The notes under the pieces are model-generated. The model was not told the DNA's origin. It ran no database searches and was given only the letters and a program-made list of their open reading frames with translations. A stretch of 64,000 bases of DNA from Laccaria trichodermophora (lineage: Eukaryota; Basidiomycota; Agaricomycetes; Agaricales; Hydnangiaceae). Both the position numbers and the translations under genes were made by a program. This document shows, in pieces, positions 1 to 11,692 of the stretch. The stretch covers positions 62,001 to 126,000 of the forward strand of contig JACTVC010000010.1 in assembly GCA_018417955.1 (NCBI GenBank), given 5' to 3'. The stretch's first letter is position 1. Every line of letters starts with the position of its first letter.

Positions 1-896
1 ACCATGTCAGCCACCCCTGCGCAAGTACTGCTGCTGCTGCCCAGCTTGTGCGGCGTTTACGTCCAGGCTTGGAAGGCGCTGAGCCGGTCGTTAGGCGTAA
101 GCGTCTAGAGCGATATGGAGCTTGAGCGTTCCCAACCAACGTTGAGATCGCCGTTGGGGACTACTCAAGAGAATATAAAAATAAGCTTGGGCGACAACAT
201 CGCCAAGCGTTACGAACAATATATCATAGGGCGAGACACTCACTGTAGGCTGGCGACGACCGAGCAAGAGTGCGCACTGGCAATACAAGTGTGGTACTTA
301 CTGAGGGCTAGGGGGATCGGGTGGGCGAGGTTCAGAAAGCAACGGAGGAGAGAAAAAAATAGGAGATGGTGGTGGTAATGAAGAAAGAATTAAACGCCAA
401 TTAAGGCGGGTTTTATAGACCCGGGAGGGAGGCTGACGTTCAAAGTAACCAACGCGCTCCAATCACTTGGTCGAGATTGACATCACGTGTCCGCGACACA
501 ATCACGTGATAAACGCTCTTTTTGGGGTGACGACAACTTGACAAGGAGTTATAGCTGATTCGAATTCCGCCTTGCTGGCGATGATACTCAGTATTGGCGC
601 TTAGACCTACAAATGTATAGACTACGGCAGGGGCCTCTAGTACTTCTCTGCTGTCAGTACATCCAAACAAAGTGATGTTACATTATTTGCCTCGCGTAAA
701 AAGTTTGGTCCAACAGTAAAGTTTCAATATTTGCGTCTAGGACCACTAGATTGGTGAGCAGCGATATGAAGGCCAAAATATCAGGTGAGTTGCACGCTTG
801 ACGAGTGACGAGATGGCATCGCCACGCATGAGGTAAATTTTGAAACGTTAGAACTTTGCAGGCCAAGCACCTTGTATGCCAAGCTCTCGGTGATGA
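1..896. other. Stretch without a supported gene
   Basis: Only short overlapping open frames on both strands; none has an ATG-to-stop exon chain or a recognisable domain. A CAG/CTG-type run near position 30 is low complexity. I see no gene here, although a gene running off the left edge cannot be excluded. Confidence 0.4.
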
Positions 897-2396
897 TCAA
901 ACCTTATTCCTTTGGGCCATGGCCACCAGCGCCCCGGTTTCCCCCAGACTTTCCATTGCATTTTGAACTCGGCTAAAATCAGATGGATTTGCAAAGTAGA
1001 CTTCCTTCATGGGGGCTGCAATGCTGATTCTGTACCGAATGAAGTCTATGAGGGATTGAGTGGTACGGTCGGCGTCCAAATACGATGATATCCTTAGATC
1101 GGTGAAATCGATTGTGCGTAGAAAGGGAAATATAAGGTCCCCCTTACTTTGAGTGCTGATTGGACGCTTGACTCCTTCCAGCGATGAAAAAAATATCTGC
1201 TGTCTGTTTATCCATACGGACAAGCGAGGTCACATTCTTTGCTTGTCGTAGAACATTGGCGATGGCTGAATATGTTGCGAACGAGAGTTCGGGACTGAGG
1301 AGTAATTTGAGAGAAGTAACTTGTGAAAGTAGGCCAGCAAAAGCTGAAGACACGTGCGGCAAGGTGGACAGCAGGCCGCTCTCGAAAGAGGGTCAAGATA
1401 CACGGAAAGAGACATACGGAGAGGTCTCTGGTTCCGATGCAGCCCCAGTCGGGGAGGTAACACGGTTGCTGACAAAAAGGAAGCCCCTGCTGAAATGGAG
1501 GTAGAGAGGGAAATCGGATTCAGTAGCCTTGGAGAAGTAAAATTGTAACTTTTGCACAATAATCTCATACTACAGGTCGGTTTGAGGATGAGGGACGAGA
1601 GGAACGCACTGGCTTCGCTCAACGATGCCGTCAGTGTGATATCTTCGAGGTTTGGTAGATAAACAGCTGCATAAGATTCGGTTCCTATGTTTGAGTCTAT
1701 GAGCTGCAGATGGGTGAGATCTTTCATGCGTGATAAAATGTCAAGCCAATTTTTGGGCGGAGGGTTTCGCAATGACACCTGCGATACAGATAGGTGGGTA
1801 AGCTGTGCAAGATACGGAAGGTCGCCATGTAAGCTGCAGAGTTGAAGCCAGAGGTGACGCAAACGGGGTGCATTACCGCTGAAAATCGTGGAAGGAATTT
1901 TGCATTGAGCACTGCTACTCCCTTGAAGCCAAAGTTCTTCGAGGTAGGGAGCGGGCTGCTGAAATTTAACAATAACCAGTGGCCAGGTTTTGGCCGTGAA
2001 TTCGCCATGGTATCGACCAAACCGTGAAACATGTTCCAACTCTCTGGCCAAAATATCTGACGGTAGCGAGCGGTAGCGTGAACCTAAAGTGAGAGGGCAA
2101 TCCGAAGCCCTTTTGAGAAGTTCCTCTGTCCATTGGTGAGATCCACTAGTGAAATCGATAACTCGGCTCCAGATTATTGGATTCTCCAGCACCAAAAAGC
2201 GCCATTGGCGACAGACCTGGGAGGTGTATCTGGTTATGTCTTGTCGAGCTTTGACATGGTCGTCGACTCGATAAAATGAATCTGCAGATGTGTTAACGTT
2301 AAGAAGGAAGATTGAGGATAAGATTTCGGGAGGGAGATCTGATATAGTGGGTGTGGCGAGTTGGCTCATGCTACTACTTGTGGGCAGCGTCGGCAC
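897..2396 (-). CDS. F-box/LRR-like protein, 3' half frame-disrupted
   Basis: The first about 270 codons read cleanly from the ATG at 2396. They begin with a short Ser/Thr-rich leader and an F-box-like segment (DLPPEILSSIFLL, then a VCRQWRFLVLENPIIWSRV motif). Leucine-rich segments follow (LEELWLQGSS, LRHLWLQLCSLHG, LTHLSVSQVSL), as in the expanded substrate-receptor families of SCF ubiquitin ligases in Agaricomycetes. After about 1600 the protein-like signal changes frame twice: residues such as FESGLLSTLPHVSSAFAGLL (about 1390-1330) are in a second frame and SSLEGVKRP through GDLIFPFLRTIDF to the stop at 897 are back in the first. The second switch coincides with a run of seven T (minus strand, near 1190). 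No plausible introns of normal length explain both switches, so this is either a decaying gene or carries sequencing indels. The F-box identification is moderately sure; the substrate is unknown. Confidence 0.5.
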
Positions 2397-4228
2397 AAAA
2401 CGTAGCTAGATACGTTCTGTGTGAATTCGAGGTGAGCGATGGGAGGGTGCGCTTCGAAGTTGGTGAGTGTACAGTAGGTGGTCTTCCGCTGACACGTGAC
2501 AAGCTCCCCTAGGTTTGAACTTCAACGATTCAGCCGTTTCCAACTTTCCACTGGCACTTGTAGTACAAGAGTCACGATGTGGTCAACTGTCTGGGGTGCT
2601 AGAAACGACTCGAAAGGCTCTCATTTCAGACCGAAAGGCATGTACGCTAATCCAACTTGAAAGCTGAATCCAACTGACCATACTTATCTTCGTGTCTTGC
2701 CAGTGCCCAAGTCTTGCTTTTTGTTTTACAGATCGCTAACAACGTCGGTCATTTGCCTCAGTCTGCTATCCTCATATTCCCAAAGCGTTTCGGCCCAACC
2801 TGGGGAATGTTTTGAGCCTTATGGTCTCCCTGAAAAACCTGCAGAAATTGGACTCAGTCCGTGTTGTTCAAGAAGTACAACTTGAGTACAACTTGCCTTT
2901 ACCTAGGTCAGCAAGTATGACCAACTGGAGGTCTTTTTTCCGCGCCTGCGCATCTCAACGGCCGGTATCCTTATGTTCTCAATCTCAACTCTCAGCTCTT
3001 CCCTGAAAAACATCTGGTCAATTGGAACGTTGTGGCGTTGTTGTTCCTCGTAATAGCTACATCCGATCAGACTGGACAATATTCTTCTCGGCCGAGATGG
3101 CCAACTGCGGGACATCGGGGTCGCACTTCAGGCCTCAGGAAGGACGAACATACATCTTTTGGAGCTTGTCGCAGCGGAAGACCTGGCTGATAATTCCAAC
3201 ATTTCGGTATTTCGTGCATATAATCAGCACAACACCAGCGCTCGCGGCTCGAGTACACGGATTTGCCTGATCGCCACGTTGAAATCTAATCTCCACCCTT
3301 GACTGGTAAGTTTAGACGGGTTTTTCTTGTGTCCATCGTTTGACCACTTTCCGCAGAGTACATGTACTCACTGGGCTATATTCTTATTCAGGAGGCCGCG
3401 CCTGAGTTTATATGTAACTGCGTGCCAGCCTTCTTTACAGCCGTTCGCCTCGTGGCTGAGGCGGGTGAGGTCGTCTGCTTGGAAACTTGTTTGGGTGGGC
3501 TTGGTGAGGGTGGCTATACGGGCGCCGAGGTGCGGGCGGCGGGCGAAAGTTAAGAGCGCGTCGGGAAGGGGTGGGGAGGTTGATAGAAGTGGACAGGATG
3601 CGTTCAGGCCGGCCCTTCAAGACCCTCTTCCGAGTCGTACGCACTCGTCCCTCAATGGCGCCCGAGTTGACCCTCCCTGAAAACCCCCGTCTTCTCAAGT
3701 GGCGAAGCATGTCTCTGCTACTAACGCCGCTCATGATCACATTGCCGCCGTTCACACCCCTCCCGACCCCATCGTCATGTCCTAGATGTGATTACGTCCA
3801 AAAGACCTCGCAAAGACCTTCTTTTGCGTTCTGGTCCACTTACCCGTGCCAACCAGGTACTTCCATCTTGCTGTGCATGCCGCCGACGAGTTATCCTGGC
3901 GCCTCCATCATCACTCAATCATCCCTGTGTTCACGCATCGAGGTGAAGGTGCTTTCGATCCTAACATCTGCTGCAAGTTGACCCTGATCTTACTTCTCAG
4001 GTTTACGTAGTGTGACCGCAGCTTTCAATGCGCCTGAGTCAACCATCGCTGGATAGGGATGGAGCCGTGTTCCTCGGAACTCGAAAAAGTGCTCATGAAT
4101 ATGCCTGTAGGACGTTGCAGTACATCCTCTTGCCTCTGTGCTTCAGACCTCATTTGTACAAGATTGAGGGTTTTGTACTGACGGATATAATGAGGGGACT
4201 GATCGACTAGTTCAATGTCCTCACAAAA
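2397..4228. other. Stretch without a supported gene
   Basis: Several overlapping short open frames on both strands, none with a start, splice sites and domain that agree. A frame at about 2810-2900 has a leucine-rich look and could be an eroded F-box fragment, but I cannot support it. Confidence 0.35.
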
Positions 4229-5272
4229 CCCTCCTCCGTGCAGGCTGCTCGCTAGATCGCCTTGTGGCAATACAATCCGCACCCTTCGTCGATTTTTTTT
4301 TTGGAATCGCATTCACCACCATCACATCTACACTTTCCCTTGCATGAGATATTCCCAAGAAAATGACATTGCTTGGTCAAGCGCCCTCGATGACTGAACC
4401 CAACAATGTCACCTGCGCTTGCGAGCTTGTCCGAGATTCCAGTCATGGAGGGGCAACGAACTACACGATTATGGATCCATTTTGGGAGATATGGTATTGG
4501 CGTGTGTTTTAGATAGCAAGAAGGCCGTGGGGCGTGCTTGGGATATGATGGATTGACAGGCAAGGTAGCACAGAGCTTGAGTTTTCGTCTTTACTTGTGG
4601 CTGATGAGTGCTGATATAATTCCAGATCGATCTTCGTAAGTGTCTCCGGCATACCTGAGAGACAAGACACGGTTCCCATATCTCGGGCTAGAATGGCGAA
4701 TCGGAACTTTTTGTAAAGAGGTAGAGCAACAAGGGTCCTTGTTCTATGAATTGTTGCACCTGGATGCCAGGCTCGTAAACATGTCGCCCTACCGGCATCT
4801 GTGGAACTGCGACTCACGACTATCAATTAGAGTCGCTCCCCTGGACGTGCCGCCCTCAATTTCGATCAACCACATGGACACGCGAAGACCGTCGTATATT
4901 CCAGGTGAAATCTGCAATCTCTGGGAGACTTCTCATCATCGTATGTCTCAATGACGCTTTCATCTCTTCAACATGACAGCTGACTTTTCTTCCAAGATTG
5001 AGAATGGAAACATTCCTCCTGTCTAGCATCAGCCAACCTTCATCAGTGCTTGAGCCTCTGTATGCCACCGTCCTAGATCTTGCTCGCCAAATCAGGGGTT
5101 TTTTGACACCTTTGTTGATGGGCGGTGAAACTCAGAGCAGCTCGAATGTCTTGCAAAAGGCATCGTTGAGCAGGACTTTGGTAAATGATCGTTGTTTCAT
5201 GTCTCTCAAATTCTACGCTAATGAGTTATGGCATTTTTTGCGGCTCCATAGGTCAGTTTTTTGCCATACTTA
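4229..5272 (+). pseudogene. Decayed Zn2Cys6 transcription-factor copy
   Basis: Three-frame translation gives, in order, pieces that match the intact transcription factor at 6873-10147: ALWQYNP (about 4256), SEIPVMEG (about 4430; intact CEIPLMEE), DSKKAVGRAWDMMD (4512-4554; intact DNKKAVGYAWNLMG), FYELLHLDARL (about 4745; intact FWELLNMDCRM), PPSISINHMDTRRPSY (about 4850; intact PPSICLAHVDAKIPTY) and PLYATVLDLARQIRGF (about 5055; intact PPYSRILELDASVRDF). The pieces lie in different frames with many stops between them and without a continuous exon chain. The zinc cluster was not found upstream. The order and strand equal those of the intact gene, so this is a tandem duplicate, or an older resident, that has died. 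A glutamine/serine-rich open stretch at about 5770-6150 may be its C-terminal tail, which is less certain. Confidence 0.7.
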
Positions 5273-6872
5273 GAGTGTTGCAGAGGCTGTCAACCACAAG
5301 CACTGTTGACTGTCTACCTTAGCGCGGCAAGGACGATCGCCATCATGGAGGATTTATAGGAGGGAATCACAATTGACCTCAAGTTTGTTGAGGTACTGGT
5401 CTAATACGTTCTCGGCTGCTGCGGTGAGTTAATTAATCTTGTTCTTCGGTCCTGAGCGGCGACTCACAACAACCTAGGTGGCGCTGTGCCTGTTGGTCTC
5501 TCCTACCTGTTTAACTTCCTCTCGCCTACGGTTCTGTGGAACCTTTAATTCAATCCAGATCAGCAAAGTAGACATGCCCAAGGCTACGCAGGTTACCGAG
5601 GTAATCTCCAGTGGTCTACTAAGCGAAGACGGCGTTGAACTGAAAATCAGCCGATGATCGACAAACCCATGTATTTTATTTCCGGTGGTGGTATGGCCAA
5701 GAGGGCCAGACAATTGAGCTCAGGCATGTTTTAGATGACCCTTGTATGATTGGGGATGATGCGGACTAGATGGGATCCCAGCAGCAGCAACACTACGATG
5801 AACAGCAGGTCCAGTATCGCCAAAGTATCCCTATCAATGGCAGCTGCCTTATCACCAGCAGTCTCCTCAACAACTCCAACATCTTCAACAGCAATCCGAT
5901 CTTCCCCCGCCCCCGATGCCCATCAGAGTCTGGCCCGGTATGTCGAAGTTCCTCCTCCTTAGGCATTGGTCGCGAATGGCCGCCCTCCTTTCCACAAGTG
6001 GAGTCCACTACCGGTCTTCTACAGTCCTTCCTCCACATGTCTATATCGGGACGGCTGCGAGCGTCTACTCTGCCACTTTGAGCAAAGGGGTATATCCATC
6101 TATGACCGTTGCAACACTCTGGGGCCACACAGGGGTTGTAATCTAGCACGGTGTTACCCAGAGAGCCGCCGGTGACAAAACTTCGCCCTACTTCAAAGTT
6201 GGTGGTTCTGGACACGCTCGTGTTCGAGATCAGCGCGATAACACACGGAGTTGGATGGCCTTTCTCTATAGCCTTGGCGGATTGGTTCGTTCCTCACTCC
6301 TTCATCTAATCTTTCGTTTCGCTTGAAGGTTACATCCAACTTGCAACTGTTTGAATGGCAGGCACCGGGTGTCTGACGCACAGCCATAACATCATTGTTG
6401 ATATTTCCGCCGTTGGTTTCCCATATACTTTTATACCTCGCCGCGTGGCTGCCACAGACCGGGAGATTCGGACTCGTGGAGAGTGATGTTTCGGTGGCAA
6501 TTGGGCATGAACAACTCGAAGTGCCAAGTGGGGCAATGATCTCACAATGCTGCTTTTTTTACTCTGATCAGTGCCGCTGCGCAGACAAGATTGTTGTCGT
6601 TGAGTTTGTTTTATCATAATGTGAATTCTATTTTGTGTTGCCGAAAGGCAAGGGGGCCAAGCTTGTAGAGATTAAGAATTGCCGACAAAAAAGGAGATTG
6701 TTGTCGTAAGCGCCATTTCCCTGACCTCCGGAAGTCACGGGCCTCATTTGCCTTCTTAACGTTAACTCCCTTCCATTTCTCTCGACTACACCAGTATCTA
6801 CGACCCTGGAAGCAGAGACGACCGCAGCAACTTTTCCGAGCTGACAGACCTTCTTTGTACACTACCTCAACA
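5273..6872. other. Intergenic stretch, possible tail of the dead transcription factor
   Basis: Contains a Gln/His/Pro-rich reading frame (about 5770-5960) that resembles the low-complexity C-terminal tails of fungal transcription factors, but there is no complete gene. The part from about 6620 to 6872 is the presumed promoter and 5' leader of the downstream transcription-factor gene. Confidence 0.4.
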
Positions 6873-9800
6873 ATGTTTGGAGGAAGCTCAAGCTGTGGGC
6901 AAGATGCTCGAGGACCGCAGGACATGCATGATGCTCGGCCGTCAAAACGGCCCCGCAATGTCGGAGAGTCATCGTTTCGTGACTCAGTGCAGGCTGGGCC
7001 GATAGAGGATCATGGAATGGGGTCACCAACTGATCCAATGGGGCGAGCAGGCAGATCGGACGGAGGTCACAACTCCATTGTGTCTGCTACCATGCCCGCG
7101 AATGCGTCTACTGCTGGGAGGGGTCGGGTAGACGATAAAAACAATCGCAAGCTATCTTGCAAAGAGTGTCGTAGGTGAGTATACTGCTAGCTATCTTGCA
7201 TGCTCCGACTAGTACTTAATCTTGCTTTCCATGGCGTAGGTTAAAGCTCAAGGCAAGCTTTTCGCATTACAGGTTGAAATGAAAGTATCCTACTGCATAC
7301 TTACACTTCATTGGAACACAGTGCGACCGCGTCTTTCCTTGCCAGGTGAGCTCTTGTTGTTCTCGGTGTCGTGAGACCACTTGGCACTGACCTCTGTGAT
7401 TCAGTCATGCGTGAAGAGGGGCTGCGGTAGCCTCTGCCCTGAAGGTTCGTTCGGCATCTCTTGACATCGTGCTCTTCCTGAACAAGTCCAGGTGCTCTCA
7501 CATCGGGCCGAGGGAGTCGGTTCGTTTTTCGTCCGCCATAAATGGCAGTTTTGTTATTCCCCTAATCAATCTTCCCAAAGATTTATTCTTGCAGGTGCCG
7601 AACAATTGCACGAGAAGATTCATGAATTGGGCGATCGGGTGCGACAGCTTGAAGATGCACTTGAAGCTCTACAAGCAACTTGCTCAAGCCATCCTCACCC
7701 CCTCCTTGCTCCTGAACTGCTAAAAATTAAAACTTCACAAGAGCTCTATGGAACCGCGCAAAATGCCCAACCACCAACGCCACAACAGCAACAACCACCA
7801 TCTTTACCACAACCTCTTCCTCTACAACCGTCATCAGCTGCACCTTCTGGTAAAGATGAAAGCCTCCGACTGTCTGTGGGCTCCATACCCATAAGATACC
7901 AGTCCCCCGCTCCCAGACCCAACTCCCGAGGCACGGAGCCAGGCCGCCATGGAAGGGGATCGGCCACACCTGAAGTCCCACCTGATATCCTACAACTCAG
8001 CGCCACCTTCCCCTTCCCTTGGTGTGTCGACCTCAGCATTAGGAAGCGCATCCGCGATTCCCTCCCGCCCAAGGATCAAGCACAACGCATATGCGAAGAA
8101 GCAATGCGAAATGCTCTTTGGCAGTGAGTAGTCACGACACCTGCTGCTGTCTGAGTTTGACTTTTGTTGGTTCTAGGTACAACCTCGATGCGTCCGAGAC
8201 GTTCCTTCCTAATCTTTTGCACTATTGTTATTCGACGGCCATCGAAGATCTGAGCCCGCGAAGGCTGGCTCTTTTGCTCATGGTTTTGTCTATTGGCTCT
8301 TTGGTTGATCTCAGTCAACCTCTTGGCTCCTTGCATGGCGAGGCGTATCACCACCTAGCCCGCGCTGCTGTTTGTGAGATTCCTCTCATGGAGGAGCCTG
8401 ATTTTGATGTTCTTCATGCCTTGGTTTGTCACCTACTCTCTAAACAAATTTGTTCTGATCGTTGCCTAGTTCTTTATGATTTGGTATCATTTAATATTTT
8501 CAGATAATAAGAAAGCCGTGGGGTATGCTTGGAACCTCATGGGCTTTGTCGCAAAACTTGCTCAAGGGGTGAGTCGAGTCATCATCGTCTGCCGCCTTGG
8601 AGCGCACGCTGACGAGTCATCCGCCTCTTACCCTAGCTCGGTCTACGTAAGTCCCGTTTCCTGGGTCCTTCTCATAGTGGATCTCCGCATGGTTACATTG
8701 ATTGCCACAAACAGACCGCGATGCGCCCAGACTCAAGGGCATCCCAGAGGAACATGAGAAGCGTCGTGCCGTTTTCTGGGAACTTCTCAATATGGATTGT
8801 CGGATGGTACGTCAACACGTAGTTCTTTCCGAGGCATTTCACTCATGTGAATTGGGCAGAGCCTTTCACTTGGTCGCCCTCCGTCTATTTGCCTGGCTCA
8901 CGTTGATGCGAAAATTCCAACGTATGTAGGACCAGGGATCTACGTCCCTCGCCAGGAAATAATTTGTAAGAGTCCATCCACTGTCGGTTTAACCACGGTT
9001 TGATGATCTTGTAGACCACGAATGGAAAAGCGGCTTCTTCATAAAATGCCTCTCCCCGATATTGGAGGCGATGGTCGCAGTCAAAGCACCCCCATACTCC
9101 CGTATCTTAGAGCTGGACGCATCAGTTCGGGATTTTGATGTTCCTACAATGTTGAACGACAACATCATGCAAGACGTCACTCCGCGTTTTCTCGTTATGC
9201 AAGGCGGACTTGTTGCCATTGGTCGTGAACTTGGTACATTTCGCCCTCTCGTATGTAGCCAGGTCGAAGCTGACAGTGCGATCTTGTTGCCAGCTCTGCT
9301 TCAACTTCATCGAAAATATTTCACAGATGCTATGAGTGGACCAGACGGATTTGATTTAGATCACGATTATGGGCCTTCAGTCCTCGCCACGTATCTCAGC
9401 GCATCAAACTTGATCACCACTGTCGAAACCCTTTACAAACGGGAACAACAGCTCACCTCCAGGTTCCTGCACTTTTGGTTCAACACGTTCTCTGCTACTG
9501 TCACGCTTTCTCTGCTGATTTCACGGGCGCCTTCGATTCCACTGGCAAGTTATGCACTGAAAGATATGGAGAGAGCGTGCCAGTTGTTTAGGAAGGCGGC
9601 TACGATATTACCATTTAGCGGGAAAGCACTTGTACGTCCCACTTTTCGTATCGTGTGCTGGAGCTGACATAGTTACGCCCGACAGCCTGTGATGCAGAAG
9701 CTCGCTGACAAGTCGCGCAGGACACTTCTCCAGCCCCTTGGCAACCAATCCTTGACTAAGAAGAACAGCAATATGCGATATAGTCAACCACAGGCGCGTA

Positions 9801-10147
9801 TACCGCCCTCATTTACCAACGCACACCCCGGCCTTTCTGGATATGCTGAAAAACTCATTGAATGTGCCAAAACTTCTGCTTCATTGTACCCCTCTGCCCC
9901 CCAGCAAGATTCATGGGAGCAACAGCCACCGTTGAACATCGCCCCTGGAGAATCGTGGATGCCTGACATCTACGACTACTCGTCACTGGGCTTTGGATTA
10001 GATGATAGATACGCCATCGCTACATCACAGCCGACACCCTTCACCCCTTCATCGCCACGGATAGCGGAGAACAAAGATTACAACTTTGATCACGGCGCGC
10101 TGACACCGAGTTTGGTGGATGAGACGAGTTATATGGCCTGGTTCTAG
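6873..10147 (+). CDS. Zn2Cys6 fungal-specific transcription factor
   Basis: Thirteen exons add to an exact 860-residue frame from the ATG at 6873 to the TAG at 10147. The zinc binuclear cluster spans residues 96-124 and is split over four exons: C96-x2-C99-x6-C106-x5-C112-x2-C115-x8-C124. A coiled-coil-like dimerisation segment (EQLHEKIHELGDRVRQLEDAL) follows, then a Pro/Gln-rich linker and the fungal-specific regulatory domain with its typical FWELLNMDCRM / SLSLGRPPSI motif about 120 residues into it. The C-terminal tail is polar. Proteins of this type sit in the nucleus and control catabolic, transport or secondary-metabolism genes; the target cannot be told from the sequence. Exon 2 is only 13 nt (7240-7252) and ends at a GC donor (GCAAGC); exon 9 is 10 nt (8637-8646). 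A dead paralogue lies just upstream. Confidence 0.93.
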
Positions 10148-10323
10148 TATTCATTGCTTGCTTATCTTGAGACCCATTCACCTTGCTTCATTTATTGTTC
10201 CTTCACGTATACCCAACGTCTTTGTACGATCTTGTTCATAATTACGTAACACGCACGACTTTCCTCACCCCAATAACCCTCATACCCATTGCCAATCTGG
10301 AGGACCTATTCGATAACCATAAT

Positions 10324-11692
10324 ATGGCTCGAATACGGGACGTATGGGCCCCAAACCTTGAGATAGAGATGCGGAACATCCGCGAAGCCATTGATAAATA
10401 CTCGTATGTTTCAATGGTCGTGTCCTTTCTCCTTGTAACGATGCCCAAGCTAACCCTCAGCCTCATCAGGACACCGAGTTTCCTGGAGTGGTGGCGCGCC
10501 CGATAGGTAACTTCAAAACCTCCTCGGACTACCACTACCAGACGATGCGCTGTAACGTCGACCTTCTCAAAATCATCCAAGTTGGGATCACGTTGGCAGA
10601 CGAGGAGGGGTTGTTCCCGCAGGACTGCTCTACGTGGCAGTTCAACTTTAAATTTAGCCTTGGGTGCGTGTTATTTTGTGAATAGGGCCCTTTGAATGGA
10701 GGGGTTGATCAAATGGTCTAGCGACGACATGTACTCGCCTGAATCAATAGAGCTGTTGCAGAAGTCTGGTATTGATTTTCAACGGCACGAGGAGATAGGG
10801 ATTCTACCAAATGATTTTGCGGAGCTTATGATTACGTCGGGGATGGTGCTGTCTCCCGAGACGAAGTGGATATCGTTTCATAGGTACGTTTTCAATTCGA
10901 GAAGATAGGCAGACTGTATCATCACATCAAAGAATGGTGCCGTTCACATACAGTGAAATCATTTGCTGCCTTGGTGTTTTACAGAGTGGCACATTGTGGT
11001 TGTGATTCCAAAGAAATAACTGACTGTTAGGATCTCTTTCTAGTGGCTACGATTTTGGATACTTTGTCAAACTCCTTACTGGCGAATCTCTGCCGACAAC
11101 AGAAGACGCCTTTTTCTCGCTTCTCACAACATGGTTTCCGACGGTCTATGACATCAAGTTCCTCATGCGGGCGTCGAAAGTGCTGAAGGGAGGTTTGCAA
11201 GACGTGGCAGACGACCTGGGGGTGCGTTGTTGATTCTGACGACCAATACCTTTGACTCCATCTACTAACCGATCCCGACAGGTCATGCGAATCGGATCCA
11301 GCCACCAAGCAGGATCAGATTCTCTTCTCACATCCTCCACCTTTTTCAAGATGAGGGAGCTCTACTTCAACGATCACATTGATGACGCAGAATACTCCGG
11401 GAAGCTGTATGGACTTGGTCAGACGTTCTCCGTCTCAAATGGCCTGTCAGACCCAGGTCGAGGCGGTGCAACGATTGCCGAGAGGGATGATCGAGGTTCT
11501 GCTAGAGATGTGCACAACCAGACCCCTGGCCCCGGTGCATCGGGGTCGCAGCAGCAAAGTCAGGGCGTGAGCTTAACAATGGGGCAGATTCAATCTGGAG
11601 CACTGCAGAATACCATGACGCCTGGAACGTATGGTCCCATGGGCGCCAACGGACCGTACATGCGAACGTCTTTGGTGGGCGGGGGGAGGTAG
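10324..11692 (+). CDS. CAF1/POP2 mRNA deadenylase (CCR4-NOT subunit)
   Basis: Five exons (10324-10416, 10470-10663, 10722-10883, 11044-11221, 11282-11692) give an exact 345-residue frame. The protein starts with the family signature [20 protein letters not shown]. The DEDD nuclease residues are visible: D32 and E34 in MDTEFPG, the aspartate of SGYDFGY, and the last aspartate in [10 protein letters not shown]. The enzyme removes poly(A) tails from mRNA 3'-5' as part of the cytoplasmic CCR4-NOT complex. The catalytic core is full length; after residue about 265 there is a Gly/Gln/Ser-rich tail (from GLSDPGRGG to the end), usual for basidiomycete orthologues. The third intron (10884-11043, 160 nt) is about three times longer than its neighbours. 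Only 176 bp separate this gene from the upstream transcription factor, in the same orientation. Confidence 0.96.

Noticed and set aside
9249..9292. Intron-like segment GTATGT...CCAG in the transcription-factor gene
   Set aside because: Removing it breaks the frame that continues into conserved residues (LLQLHRKYF); read-through keeps it open.
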